DNA of 64,000 bases from Phytophthora sp. 'mugwort' (lineage: Eukaryota; Oomycota; Peronosporomycetes; Peronosporales; Peronosporaceae), in the NCBI GenBank assembly GCA_033558025.1, contig JAUCEF010000009.1:2604001-2668000 (forward strand), read 5' to 3'. Shown here one piece after another: positions 32,881 through 43,011 of this stretch. A program made the translations under genes and the position numbers. The stretch's first letter is position 1, and each line of letters starts with the position of its first letter. Below the pieces are notes generated by a model that saw only the letters and a program-made list of their open reading frames with translations, was not told the DNA's origin and made no database searches.

Positions 32881-33519
32881 CTAAGAGGTTGTCGACCTAG
32901 CAATTCGCCAATGTTGAAGCGGGCTCCGATCTGACAATTCTGATAATTATAATCAGAGGTGGGGTACTGAAAGAGTGGGCCACCGAATGTTTTGGGGGGC
33001 GGTGTGGTAATATTAGAGGTTTCACAGATTTACACAACAAACCTACAATATAAGACGTGAGCTACATGTACTATTCCAGAGCTTCCCGTCGCAGCACTGC
33101 CTTGCGAGCATCCAGTCTGTATAACATCTGATTACAAGACGCTATACATGTAGCTTCCAAGAAGATGGCCCGGCATGAAGAAGGTTTTCTCAGTTTACAT
33201 ACTCACTGAATAACATCACCGTTAGTCAAAAGATTATCTTCAACTTGCTCGCCTCGACTAGAAAGTGATCATTGCGAGTATCCACCGGAATTACACATGA
33301 TTGCGTCAAACTCAGTGGATCGGTATGTGTAGTAAGCCTGCATTGGGCAGCCTTCAACGCATTGACTCGCTGCCACCAATTAATGGATTGCGTGTCGGTA
33401 GAGCGCTCATTATGAACTACCATGATATTGCGCTTTTCGGAGCCACTAAAACGAGCATTGACTCCAGCCCGAGGAATGTAACATCTCGATCCGTGTTTTT
33501 CTCTGCGCTTGAACTTCCG
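32881..33519. other. spacer downstream of the truncated copy B
   Basis: No gene was recognised. It separates the retrotransposon nest from the second gene island. Confidence 0.4.
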
Positions 33520-33533
33520 TCATTTTTGATTTT
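33520..33533 (+). promoter_or_regulatory. oomycete Inr/FPR-like core promoter
   Basis: TCATTTTTGATTTT matches the TCATTYYNCAWTTT part of the oomycete core promoter at all but one position. It lies 50 bp upstream of the ATG at 33584. Confidence 0.5.
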
Positions 33534-33583
33534 CCTTCCAAACACCAACGCGAACACCCGTCCACGCCCACGTTTTCACGGAC

Positions 33584-34044
33584 ATGGTTCACTTCACCGC
33601 AAATCTCACGCTCATCGCCCTCGCCGCCCTGGCTTTTGCAAGTCCCGCTTCGGCCGATGTAATCGGTGACGCCGTTGATGCTGTCGGAGATACAGTTGCA
33701 GATGCCTACGACCCCACGGCTAGCTGGGTGGACGGAGCGGTACCGTGCGCGATACAGCAGAAGACGCCTACTACGCAACCTCGAGCTGGGTCGATGACGC
33801 CGCTGACACTGTTGGAAGTGCTGTTAAGGACGCCCACGACACCGTTGCAAGCGCCACGGGCTCCATTGTTGACGATGTGGCCTCCGCACAGACGCTAGCG
33901 GTAACGTCCGCTGCTGTTCTTGTCGTTGTCGGGCTAGTGACGCGTATCATATATGCGCATGTGCAGGTAGATCCGGCGACGCCCGCGTTTATACCGAAAT
34001 CATTGTGGCTAACTTTCCGTGTTGTTGTGGGTACCGTGTTATAG
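33584..34044 (+). pseudogene. secreted/membrane-anchored Asp-Ala-Val repeat protein with one frameshift
   Basis: The protein starts with a signal peptide (residues 1-24, M-V-H-F-T then a Leu/Ala core, cleavage after P-A-S-A). Short Asp-Ala-Val repeats follow (D-A-V-D-A-V-G-D-T-V-A-D-A-Y and a S-W-V-D-x-A unit). Near 33740 the frame changes. The second frame (33745-34044) continues the same repeat pattern, including a second S-S-W-V-D-D-A unit, then a transmembrane helix (T-S-A-A-V-L-V-V-V-G-L-V) and a 35-residue tail. The repeat continuity shows one gene broken by an indel, either real or a sequence error. No intron of plausible size would fix it. Paralogous in style to 34395-34859. Confidence 0.58.
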
Positions 34045-34341
34045 GACATTATCTACCACAACCGCTGCCACAGTACTGCGCTGTTTGTGGCTATTGCTTC
34101 TCCATGAAATTGCCTTGTCTGTCTTGTTAACCTTCAGCGCTCCGCGTTGCAAAAGACGGCAATGTCAGCCCACTTCGTGCCGCTACAAACCTCCGCGTTG
34201 CAGTAAATTTCAGAACAACGTACTTTTTTATGTGCGACTGCAACATGGTCGCGATAAAAAATCCAATTGCGGGAACATACGTTCATATACGCGGGAAATC
34301 GCTGATCGTACTGAACAGCACCTCTTCGTACTACACAACTC

Positions 34342-34357
34342 GCTCACTCCCAAGTTT
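34342..34357 (+). promoter_or_regulatory. oomycete Inr/FPR-like core promoter
   Basis: GCTCACTCCCAAGTTT matches GCTCATTYYNCAWTTT at 13 of 16 positions and lies about 38 bp upstream of the ATG at 34395. Confidence 0.5.
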
Positions 34358-34394
34358 GCCACGAGACACGTAACAACTACACTTTACTCACAAG

Positions 34395-34859
34395 ATGCGC
34401 GTCCTCTCGTGTTTTGCCCTCATCGCCTTCGCCGCCGTCGCGAGCGCCGAGACCGCAGTTGTGGACGACCTGATGAACAGTGTTACGAATGCCGCAGCCA
34501 GCGCCGCCGGTAACGTGGTGAACGACGCCGCTGACAAGGTCACAGACGCCGCCACTAGTGCTGCTAATGGTGCCGCCAACACTGCGGTGGACACTGTCGC
34601 TAGCGCAGCCGGAACCACGGTGGGCTCGGCCGTGGACACGGTCGCCAACGCTACTGACGCCGCAGGCAGTCTGCTCGACCCAGTCGGAAGCGTGATCGAC
34701 GACGCGGCCAACATCGCAAGCTCGGTGGCTGGCGACGTGGCGAGCGCCGCTGGCTCGACATCCGCGTCGGGGTCCTCTGCGACACCTTCAATTTGCCATA
34801 CGTCGGGCCTCATTATGGCCGCCCTCGCGGTCGCAGGACTCACCCTCAACTTCGCCTAA
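34395..34859 (+). CDS. secreted, surface-anchored amphipathic-repeat protein
   Basis: A 154-residue protein. Residues 1-18 are a signal peptide (cleavage near V-A-S-A). Residues 20-125 are made almost only of Ala, Asp, Val, Thr, Asn, Gly and Ser in repeats of the type A-A-D-x-V-x-[DN]-A-A, predicted to form amphipathic helix. A Ser-rich stretch and a final hydrophobic segment (G-L-I-M-A-A-L-A-V-A-G-L) resemble a GPI-attachment signal. The only Cys after the signal peptide lies just before this tail. It is likely an extracellular wall or membrane surface protein. Similar genes at 33584 and 35266 suggest local duplication. No effector motif is visible. Confidence 0.72.
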   Translation: MRVLSCFALIAFAAVASAETAVVDDLMNSVTNAAASAAGNVVNDAADKVTDAATSAANGAANTAVDTVASAAGTTVGSAVDTVANATDAAGSLLDPVGSVIDDAANIASSVAGDVASAAGSTSASGSSATPSICHTSGLIMAALAVAGLTLNFA

Positions 34860-35265
34860 GATTGATATTATCGAGCCCGAAGTACATGTAGACACAGTTT
34901 TGGACTGAGATGCACCTCATTAATCAATCAATTCTACGGTTCAGTTAATATCTCGTATCCAAGCTAAGGTTGCAATGATTTCTTGCGAGTGTTCGATTGG
35001 GGCCAGGTGTATCGTCCTTACTATATAGGCACCGCCTAGGAAGTACAGTACTCTGGTAGGTCCATGCGCTGTCTTAATACAGTCTACACTCATAAAAACG
35101 AGCATAACACTAATAAAACCATGTACGTGCATTTTTTTAGGATGTCGTCCAGCAGAGGGCACACTCGCATTGAGGACGACCCGAACTCTTACTCTACACC
35201 GGACTACATCAAGTCATGGATCCCATTCCGTCGTGGGCGGAGCCGCTACGCCGGGGGTGACCATC
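34860..35265. other. convergent intergenic spacer
   Basis: The spacer lies between the 3' ends of two secreted-protein genes. A short plus-strand frame (35145-35273) is present but not convincing as a gene. Confidence 0.4.
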
Positions 35266-35691
35266 TTAGATAAAGAGTCCAGTGATGGCGATGATGGCCA
35301 CCGACGCCAGTGCAATGCTAGGCGTCACCTGCGATGAGGCTGACGAACCGGACGCCGCGGCAGATGCTGAGGCGGAGTCCGAGCCCTTGAGGCTGCTACT
35401 GCTGCCTGCAGTGGATGCTGAGGCCGAGGCGCTGATGCTCGTCTCCGTTGTCACCTTGCTGATACTGTCCGAGATGGCGGCGGCCGTATTGGTGTCGGCG
35501 GAGTCCGCAAGTGTGGTGGCAGCGTCGGTAACGGAGTTTGCGGCGTTGTCCACTGATTCTGCGGGCGTAGTGGCGGCCTCAGCATTGGCGGCGGCAGCCA
35601 CGTCGTTCGGGTCTGGGATGGCCGAAACCGGGGAGGTCACTGCCACGGCGGCGAGGACCAGAAGCGCCAAATACTTCATGAAGCGAGCCAT
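35266..35691 (-). CDS. secreted, probably GPI-anchored Ser/Ala-rich protein
   Basis: A 141-residue protein. The signal peptide covers residues 1-24 (cleavage V-S-A before I-P-D-P). The mature N-terminus I-P-D-P...V-A-A-A-A-N matches the small secreted protein at 6251-6457. Then come Asp/Ala/Thr repeats (S-V-D-N-A-A-N-S-V-T-D-A-A) and a long Ser/Ala tract likely to be O-glycosylated. The hydrophobic C-terminus (I-A-L-A-S-V-A-I-I-A-I-T-G-L) is typical of GPI-anchor signals. It converges on the 34395 gene. A secretory or wall location is likely and its function is unknown. Met-5 is an alternative start. Confidence 0.72.
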   Translation of the reverse strand: MARFMKYLALLVLAAVAVTSPVSAIPDPNDVAAAANAEAATTPAESVDNAANSVTDAATTLADSADTNTAAAISDSISKVTTETSISASASASTAGSSSSLKGSDSASASAAASGSSASSQVTPSIALASVAIIAITGLFI

Positions 35692-36183
35692 GCTGGAGGT
35701 TTATCTAGCTGATGCTTGTAAGGTACAGGTTGAGCGACGAGTGCGTCGCTGTGCTGTGGGGCGGTTTCTTTTCAGAGTGAGTGTACAGACAGCAAGCTCC
35801 CGTTCCACACAGTAACATGCACACGATAGGGTGACCATCTCAAGGCCTGTGCATGGAGTGGTAAAGCTGTGCGAGTTATCTCCATCTGCTCGCACCGAAG
35901 ATGCAGCCCGGGATGCGGTGACAACACGTTTGTCCGTGAACTTTTATATGCAAGCATGAATAGGAGGTTCTGGTCAGGTTCATAGGTGGTTTGTACTAAA
36001 TTCATCCCTGTGATTTGAGGTGGCCTGCCGCATTCAATGCCTGGAAAACCATAACAAATAGCAGGCTGGCTCGGCCGATTGTCCCCATCAAATTAGTAAT
36101 GTTGCGGGACAATCTATGAAGCGCGTTGGACGCGGCAAAAATTATCTTCACCATTTGTTGCCTGTGTGTCTTCTGAAGACAGT
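35692..36183. other. upstream region of the minus-strand secreted-protein gene
   Basis: A weak initiator-like CTCACTCT occurs on the minus strand near 35776-35783. Otherwise no feature was recognised. Confidence 0.35.
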
Positions 36184-36222
36184 CTTCATAGAGCAGCAGA
36201 CAGTGTCTGCTGCTCTATGAAG
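36184..36222. repeat. 39-bp near-perfect palindrome with a single-base centre
   Basis: Nineteen-base arms (CTTCATAGAGCAGCAGACA and its exact complement) flank one G at 36203. It could extrude as a cruciform and is not part of any gene I can see. Confidence 0.88.
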
Positions 36223-38036
36223 GAGAATATGGCACACTGAACGCAGCAGAGCCGTGTGCGAAGGAGGTTTCACGTTAGAACCGCAATATTTCAACTGTAC
36301 TGCCGTCCGACACCGCGAGCCCCCGTCGTCATTGCGATTGATGCGTTCCGAGCATTGCGCTAGCGTTCAAAATAGGCTAGTTGTAGTCACTCTTTTGTGT
36401 TAGTGGTTAGCCCAACCAACTCGAATTACAAGTCATGAACAGTATTGGTGTAGGAGGAGCGAAATAGGATACCTTTGGTACTGTAGGATGTCGTCGCAAA
36501 TGGCAACAGAGCAGTAGCGGAAAGTTGAGGGGCACTTCAACACCGAGTGAAGCCATCTGGTCGATGTGATGCGCGCGCCGTACCAGTCGTAAGCTGAAGC
36601 GGATAAGCCTTACTGTGTTGTAGCACACCGAGCGTCACAGGCTGCTTTCAAGTTATCCCATGGCGGCCCAAGTTTGGTTAAGCTTCACCATTTCGATCTT
36701 CTTGTGACACGAGTTTAGATTGACGCGTACAGCAGAGATGAATGCAGGAGGCCAGGTTACCTTATTTATATTTTGTTGATGAAGAAGCTGCTGCGCGTTT
36801 AGCGAAATGGGGCCTACCTTAGGGAGCCGACTGATCGACCATTAAGTCGAATTCTGAACCAGCGCTGGCCACCACGGTGTTACAACTAGTTGTACAGTAC
36901 ATATCTACAGTAGCCCTCGGCGATGGTTCTCTTGTGGTACCATTTCTTGGTTTCGCTTTCGTTTGAGATCTGCACTTGGGGTGAACGACTGGTGCTCCGC
37001 CAATGCTGAAGTTGGCATTGAGTTAGCGCACAGCTCGAACTCGCGCCGACTTGGGCGACGATCGCAATGTAGCTGGGCAAACACCTGGAGCCGTGGAGCA
37101 GCAACATGGCTCGAAGACGCAAGCATAGCCATCTGGCATTGGCCTGACCAGCAAGCCGTGCCGCCGGTTGATTTGTGCTGGTCCAGCTGGCACGAATATA
37201 TCGCAATGCAAATGCTATGTCCTCGCGAGGAGTGTCTCCGAGTGTAATACCCACACCCCGTGCAGAGTGCTTTCAAAGTCGGCGCATTCCCTTTCGAAAG
37301 CGCTGAAAACATGTCAATATTTTGCAGCAAAAGTGACCGCGGATATCGCAGCAAAGCAAGACACGTGACATTGCCGTTGCAACTGCGCCGCAACTCGCGA
37401 TGCTTCGATGAACAGCAATTCCTACGGATTACCGCGCACGCGACCGCATTCAGAGGTTGGAATTACCTCCCGCCAACCAATGTGCAAGAACATTGAATGG
37501 TAAGTGCTCTCCATGAATTGGTAAATTCGGTGTCACCGTGCTTGTACGGGGTCTCCACTCCAGAAAGCTCGATTTGGCTTTCTGCAAGACGAAGCATGTT
37601 TTAAGTACTATTGTCATGGCGTGCGGTGGGCGTCTGGTTCAACACGCCGCTCCATCCATTAGCTTTGGGGGCCAAACCTTTTCGTATCATTTTTCGCCCT
37701 AGACCTCTTAGGACGCCACGTACTACTTTCTACAGGTCGTATCTAGAATAATCAATTAGAAATCGCGTGAATATATGACATCCGGTGTGTATCCGCGTCT
37801 CATATCATGGCTACATATACGCGATAACAGGTAAACAACAACACTTGATTTACAAGAAGACAAATTTTACAGCCGCTGTAAGCTTGGGGTAAGGTTGATT
37901 TCTTCCACTAGGGCGGTCCGATCATTGGCTTGACGATCTTCTAACACCTTCACACCGATTGCACCATGCGAAAAGCTCCATGGTCCGAAAAACTCATTGC
38001 TCTTTTCGCAGTGTCTAGCTCGTTTCCGCATCACTT
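36223..38036. other. long intergenic region, no convincing gene
   Basis: Short overlapping open frames on both strands near 36886-37393 have no recognisable domain, start context or codon pattern. Nothing else was identified over 1.8 kb. Confidence 0.4.
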
Positions 38037-38072
38037 ATGTGGGCAGTGGACCTCGGTACTTGTGCAATTCAC

Positions 38073-38732
38073 ATGGACGACAAGCCGCACCGCTTCCAAC
38101 GGACACCGTTCCCCGAGCGCGAACCACCATCATCCGACCAGCAAAGAAATGACAGCAGCGACCAGCAGACCTCCGACTGCACCACCAAAGAGCGCCCGAA
38201 AAAGCGATCTCGCCGAGTCGTGGACTCGAGCACAACGTGCGCGCCGGAGCAGTTGCACTGCCGCTATGCTAACAAGAAGTGCCTCAACCCGCGCGCCGTC
38301 AAGCGCACGGGTGGTCTGCACACCTTCTGCGCCGTGCACCGTGCCAACGCCAACCGCAACCAGCGTCGCCTGGATATGCGCAAGCGAATGGCTCGACAGG
38401 CCATGCGAGCGCAGGCCGAGGGAGGCGGAGCGCCTGTAATTCCCAATGTAGCCACGTCTCGACAGCAAGCATCATTGAAAACAGAAGCCTATGCGTCTCC
38501 GTCGGATGAATACGACCCACGCTTTGAACCTCTGGACACGCCCACGCCCCTCCAGGAGGAGGATATTTCGACGCTGTTAATGCTCTTCCTGCCGGTAAAT
38601 GAGCAGGTCGACACGTTCGGCTTCCAGTTTGACGCTCCGATGGACCCTACGACTCCCCAGGACTGGCCTTCCTCGGCCAGTACCGGTGGAAGTACTCCGC
38701 CACCGCCGCCTCCGGGTGGCATGCGTTTTTGA
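38073..38732 (+). CDS. nuclear protein with a C-X6-C-X12-H-X2-C-X2-H basic zinc-finger-like domain
   Basis: A 219-residue protein from the ATG at 38073 (an in-frame ATG at 38037 would add 12 residues). A basic Lys/Arg cluster (residues 40-50) precedes the finger: Cys63, Cys70, His83, Cys86 and His89. The finger is embedded in C-R-Y-A-N-K-K-C and followed by H-R-A-N-A-N-R-N-Q-R-R-L and more Lys/Arg. The gene at 40601 shares the whole motif. It resembles the plant WRC C3H finger in layout but with different spacing. The C-terminal half is acidic and Pro-rich (residues 140-219), possibly activating. A DNA- or RNA-binding nuclear role is inferred. Confidence 0.7.
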   Translation: MDDKPHRFQRTPFPEREPPSSDQQRNDSSDQQTSDCTTKERPKKRSRRVVDSSTTCAPEQLHCRYANKKCLNPRAVKRTGGLHTFCAVHRANANRNQRRLDMRKRMARQAMRAQAEGGGAPVIPNVATSRQQASLKTEAYASPSDEYDPRFEPLDTPTPLQEEDISTLLMLFLPVNEQVDTFGFQFDAPMDPTTPQDWPSSASTGGSTPPPPPPGGMRF

Positions 38733-40600
38733 ACGCACAATGTGGCGACACTCTCAACCACGCAGAACGAAATTGCGTAAACGATATATATTTTAAAAAA
38801 TAATAATGTAGTTGACGTGAACGGAAACGGTAGTTCGCGTATAAATTCAGTGTTTCGTTTCTTGGTCGTTGCGAGCGCTTTTGCGCTGTACAGTTATACA
38901 TAGTATTTTTCGAGCTGAAGAAGTCGGAGCGGGGTGGTTCGAATATTTACCTAAATTACCAGGTGAGAAGGGCGGATGGGTTATCCTAATACATGTAGTT
39001 TGCTCCGAAACTGGAGCATGACAGCTCAGCGAGATTAGTTATGCATTTGTAGATTGGATGAAATGAAGTCATTTCTTTGCATTTGGACGCTCCACTCAAT
39101 GACGCGCGCTTGAATTTGATACTGTACAGCCTGGCACTCACGTAGTTACGACCACCGATTCTAGTCTGTGCTGTCTAGCAGAGCTGTTCCGCCGGCGACT
39201 GTCACGTAATTTTGCTCGCCGTGCTGGCAACGCAGCAATCTGCACCGAATTTCCCGCTCGGCTTGGTTGCCGTTTCGGATGATACCAGACAACCCAAATT
39301 GCACGGACGGAACGAATGCTAGGGCCTCAGCTATTTGAATGGCGCAGCCCTCCATCGATTTTCTGCATCAATCGCTGTCGTGAGTCAGCTTCATTAATTA
39401 CTACTGTAAGTCTTATTTTTCGATTATCATTTCGGTGGTGGTCGTCATCTCGCTCGCCTGATGCCGCTTGGCGCATTGCTTGCCTTGCTCTTGTTGGCTA
39501 TAAACAGATAAGCATTGCTTTGCGTCTGGTGGGCGCTGAGTTCGTGGTTCGTGTGCGCCCCCATCTGCTGTGCCCAGGCAGTTAAAGCACGAGCTCCACC
39601 TGCTGTGGGGCGGGCGGCCTGTTTGTGTTAAACGGCTTCAACTTAAGCAAGCAGCCATGTACTGTACAAGGCGCTGCAGCTCGTCATGCGCTGCTTGTCG
39701 CATCGACTAAAAGTGGTGAAGAAGCCGACGTGCCGAACCAGGTTGCTCGGCGGCGCCATCAGCCGCCGAGAGTGGCCAGTTCGATGGGTGCCGCCGCATG
39801 AACTGGCGCAGCAAAGGTTCAAACTCGACCCTAAGGCAACTCGCCGCCGGTTAACAAAGCGAACACCCTGTTTGCAGCCATAGCGCTGGATTTTTTTCGG
39901 TCGTTGCTACTCTGACCCCACAAGTTGTGGGCCACAACGCGATCCCTTTCTGAACTCCAGTCTGGAGCCCAAACTGATCCCGGTCCGGGATTCCCGGCGG
40001 CGCGAAGGTGGAAGCCCTGATATCGCGATGTGACGAAGAAATCAGGCGATGCGAGCTCATTCGACTGAGCGGTGCAGGGTCGGGCTGCATCGGTTGAAGC
40101 GCAGCAAGTCGCCACGCGAGCATCGCGCGGGACTGTAACTTTAGTAACCACGTCCGACGCAGCGCAGCTGAGACCGCCGGCGCAATGTTGGACGAGCTCT
40201 TGGGCGCTGGCGGTGGCAAGGCAAACTCAGGCTGGGATGGCACATGGGATATCATCGCTAGATCATCGACGCCGCGTCCATCTCACCCTGGCCCGACCCT
40301 AACGGCCAAGCTTCTATAGTACAGCTTATTGGTGATAGCAGGTTACGACTATGCAAACAGGTTGTGTAATTACCATTCCGATTGTGTAACACAGATTCGG
40401 CAGTTATCACTTTTCACAGACACACTCCTTCTCGCAGAGAAACCATTTGACAGTGGCACGGTCACTGTGGGATCTGATTGCGTCGAGCAAGTGGTGACAG
40501 ACGGGCCGCTCTGATACAAACTTGCACTGGAGGCCAGACTGGACGGCCGTCAATCACCAAGTTGCCGCGCACCAGTGACCACTACGCTAAACCCAGCACC
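38733..40600. other. intergenic region between the two finger-protein genes
   Basis: No gene was recognised. Several short frames on both strands (39161-40255) lack any domain. Confidence 0.4.
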
Positions 40601-41257
40601 ATGGAGCACCTGCTGAACGACTCACCAGCTGAGGAGCCCGCTACCGGCTCCAAAGGCGAGCCCGCTATCGAGAACGAGGCAGCGCTGCCGTCTGTCGTCG
40701 CGCCGCCACTGCCGCACCTGTCCGCGCATCTTTCGGCCGTAAGTGCCGCCAGCCCGAGCAGCTCTGCCGCCAGCCTCGGCTTGCACATGCTCTCCGCTGC
40801 TCCGCCAGCACCTCCGCGTCTGCCTCCCATCAGTCTCCTGACGGCCGCGGCCGCGGCGCTGCAGCCGATGCAGTGCCAGCCTCTGCATGTGCAGGCGCCG
40901 TCGCATGCCCAGCTGCGCCCCGTGGTGACGACGCCTACGCAGGCCGCTACCACCTCGGCGCCGTCGCAGGCCGAGGCCGCTGTCCCCATCGACGACATGC
41001 TATGCCGCTATCGCAACAAGAAATGCGGCTATCCGCGTGCCATCAAGCGCAACGGCGAGCGTCACAACCTGTGCGAGCGCCACCGCGCCAAGGCCAACCA
41101 GAACCAGCGCAAGCTCGAGAGCAAGCGCCGGACGCAGAAGCGAATGATGCAACGCGCACACACGCTCGGCGCGGACCGCATCGTCAAGGCCAAGAAGGCC
41201 GCGGCCTCGTCCTCGAACGAAATCAAATATACGCTCAACGGTGGCGCCGTCGCCTGA
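40601..41257 (+). CDS. paralogous nuclear protein with the C-X6-C-X12-H-X2-C-X2-H finger
   Basis: A 218-residue protein. Residues 1-130 are Ala/Pro/Ser-rich and low in complexity. The finger uses Cys135, Cys142, His155, Cys158 and His161 inside C-R-Y-R-N-K-K-C-x-x-P-R-A-I-K-R-N-G, then H-R-A-K-A-N-Q-N-Q-R-K-L-E and a run of Lys/Arg (residues 170-200) that should act as a nuclear signal and nucleic-acid contact. It has the same spacing as in the gene at 38073, 1.9 kb upstream on the same strand, but the finger is C-terminal here. The open frame extends upstream, but the ATG at 40601 has the best start context. Confidence 0.72.
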   Translation: MEHLLNDSPAEEPATGSKGEPAIENEAALPSVVAPPLPHLSAHLSAVSAASPSSSAASLGLHMLSAAPPAPPRLPPISLLTAAAAALQPMQCQPLHVQAPSHAQLRPVVTTPTQAATTSAPSQAEAAVPIDDMLCRYRNKKCGYPRAIKRNGERHNLCERHRAKANQNQRKLESKRRTQKRMMQRAHTLGADRIVKAKKAAASSSNEIKYTLNGGAVA

Positions 41258-41758
41258 GGACGAGCGACTGTATTTGACGAATTGAAGAGGACCCGGAAGC
41301 TCGACAGGAAATAGTCTTTCGTGCGTCAAAAAGGAAGAAGTGGAGCGGCAAGCGGCGAGCGGCTAAAGCGCAACCCAGTTATCGAAAGTGCAGACTGTGC
41401 CATAATTTATGAATGGAAAATGTTGACAAGGAGAACGAAAGATGGATGGAGGGGATTTTGCTTAAGGGGATTGGTACCGTTTTCGAACGCACAGGCCGCG
41501 CTCAGCAGCAGTGCCGAGCGTCGACAACTGCCACTGCTAGTGAACCCAACCCAGGTGGTCCGGCTGAGCTGCTTCGTGTAATGTTTGGCGTGTGATTCAA
41601 ACCACCGATGGCGTCAACTGGATCGACTGGGGTGCTCCAAGATGGCAACGAAAGGCTTTACAAGTTGCGTAAGCTTAAAAAAATACTCGAAGTTTTTTTT
41701 TATCGAAATAGACATTAGCAAATTGAAAATAATGATAAATTATATGTATTGTGCTCAC
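41258..41758. other. intergenic spacer
   Basis: AT-rich towards its end, with an A7 and a T10 run near 41674-41701. No gene was recognised. Confidence 0.4.
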
Positions 41759-42886
41759 TACCGCATTTCGCATGTTAAGCGACTACATCTTAAGCGATAC
41801 ACCCCAAAATAGACCAATCAAAATCAATAATTGTCCGCATTCATTATCGCATGTTAAGAAATACACATGTTAAGAAATACACCGGAAATTTTACTGACTG
41901 GCTGTTATTTCTGGATGGTGCCCGTACTTCCACGGGGCTGACAAGGAGGTCCTGGTCGGAAGAAGAACCAACACGGACTGGCCGTGTGACCCTCGAGAAG
42001 AATCTAGCCATTCTCGACTGTCTTGAGCTGACCGATATGCGCCCCACCAAAGAAAGATTTTACCACTCACTTGACAAGCAGCTCTATTCGTCAAAAAACG
42101 CAATTCTGCGCTGGCGGGGCGAGCGCAGCAAGCTCGAGGCTGCAGCGGCTAAAGGAAGAAGTGGACATCAAAACCTTTGAGCCATTGGAGTCGGCGAAGC
42201 TGGAATATCTCCTTTCATGGCCTCCGATAAGTGGACGGTCGGTTTCTAAATACACATATCGATACTCAATTCTGGCAGCAGCTAATCTGTCACTGGACTG
42301 GAGAATGCTGGGAGCTTGGACGACTTCCCCAGTTCATGCGACACTGGCTAATCGGACAGCCCCGCACCTCTCCGCGTACATGCGGGACCGCATAACTCGA
42401 GAAAACCCTGACGAAGTCAAGGAGTACGCGGAGGAGTGGGCCATAATATGGAGAATACTCAACAGTATCTGCGTAGAGCGCCTCTGGATGCAGAGGTGGT
42501 GGTGTTTCAGAGGGAAGACGCCACAATAGACGGCAACAAGAAGGATTTCTGGACGGCAGGGATGAGGCAATTAAAAGCAATAGCGAAGCGGGAACGACGA
42601 CAACCAAAAACGATAAGCAAGGGGACACGACGACTGCTGTGCCAGCGCACACTGGAAAGACAGCCCCGAGAGAAGTCACCATTAGGGACAAGCCGTACAA
42701 CCACCGGACCAGAAGGAACCGGCGTTGCTAACCAGGCGCAGGATTAATCAGACATCTAGTCGCCGATAAAGGCCAAATAGAATGTCTCTCCCTCTATCGA
42801 TACGTCAATTCTCGACACATTAACTTTTAGCGATATCCCTACCCCTATGTACATGTGGTGTGGCTGTTATCATGCGAAATGCGGTA
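41759..42886. mobile_element. DNA-transposon-like element with 16-bp terminal inverted repeats
   Basis: TACCGCATTTCGCATG (41759-41774) is exactly complementary to 42871-42886. The TA at each outer edge could be a TA target duplication, leaving 14-bp repeats. Subterminal tandem copies of ATGTTAAGAAATACAC lie near 41850-41882. The interior (1.1 kb) carries the decayed ORF at 41851-42750. The element class is not determined. Confidence 0.6.
41851..42750 (+). pseudogene. decayed ORF inside the TIR-bounded element
   Basis: Open blocks in different frames are W-L-L-F-L-D-G-A-R-T (41851-42180), an I-K-T-F-E-P-L-E-S-A-K...W-R-I-L-N-S-I-C-V-E-R-L-W-M-Q-R block (42071-42529), and V-V-V-F-Q-R-E-D-A-T-I-D-G-N-K-K-D-F-W (42436-42747). 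The last two match the tail of the fragment at 18600-19495 in order and spacing. No catalytic motif is recognised. Confidence 0.45.
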
Positions 42887-42954
42887 CCCATTTTGCCTAT
42901 TTCACATCTAAATACTCCGATTAAACGGTCGATTTATAAGAACGCACCCCCGAT

Positions 42955-42970
42955 ATATATATATATATAC
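42955..42970. repeat. (AT)8 microsatellite
   Basis: Eight AT dinucleotides in an AT-rich spacer between the TIR element and gypsy copy C. Confidence 0.8.
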
Positions 42971-43011
42971 GCCACCCTACTCTAAATTAGGGCGAGTAAC
43001 TCTTATTTGTG

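Noticed and set aside
34388..34849. A 153-codon minus-strand open frame opposite the secreted protein at 34395-34859
   Set aside because: It is a composition-driven shadow of the plus-strand gene, which has a signal peptide, an anchor and a core promoter.
35282..35815. A 177-codon plus-strand open frame opposite the secreted protein at 35266-35691
   Set aside because: It mirrors the Ala/Ser/Asp codon pattern of the real gene, has no signal peptide or domain, and runs through that gene's promoter side.
36886..37393. Overlapping open frames on both strands
   Set aside because: No domain, promoter or codon bias favours any of them, and overlaps on both strands suggest chance in GC-rich sequence.
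37966..38439. A 157-codon frame overlapping the finger-protein gene
   Set aside because: The overlapping frame starting at 38037/38073 contains the conserved Cys/His finger shared with the gene at 40601. This one does not.
39831..40255. Minus-strand open frames up to 134 codons between the finger genes
   Set aside because: Low-complexity translation with no recognisable domain or promoter.
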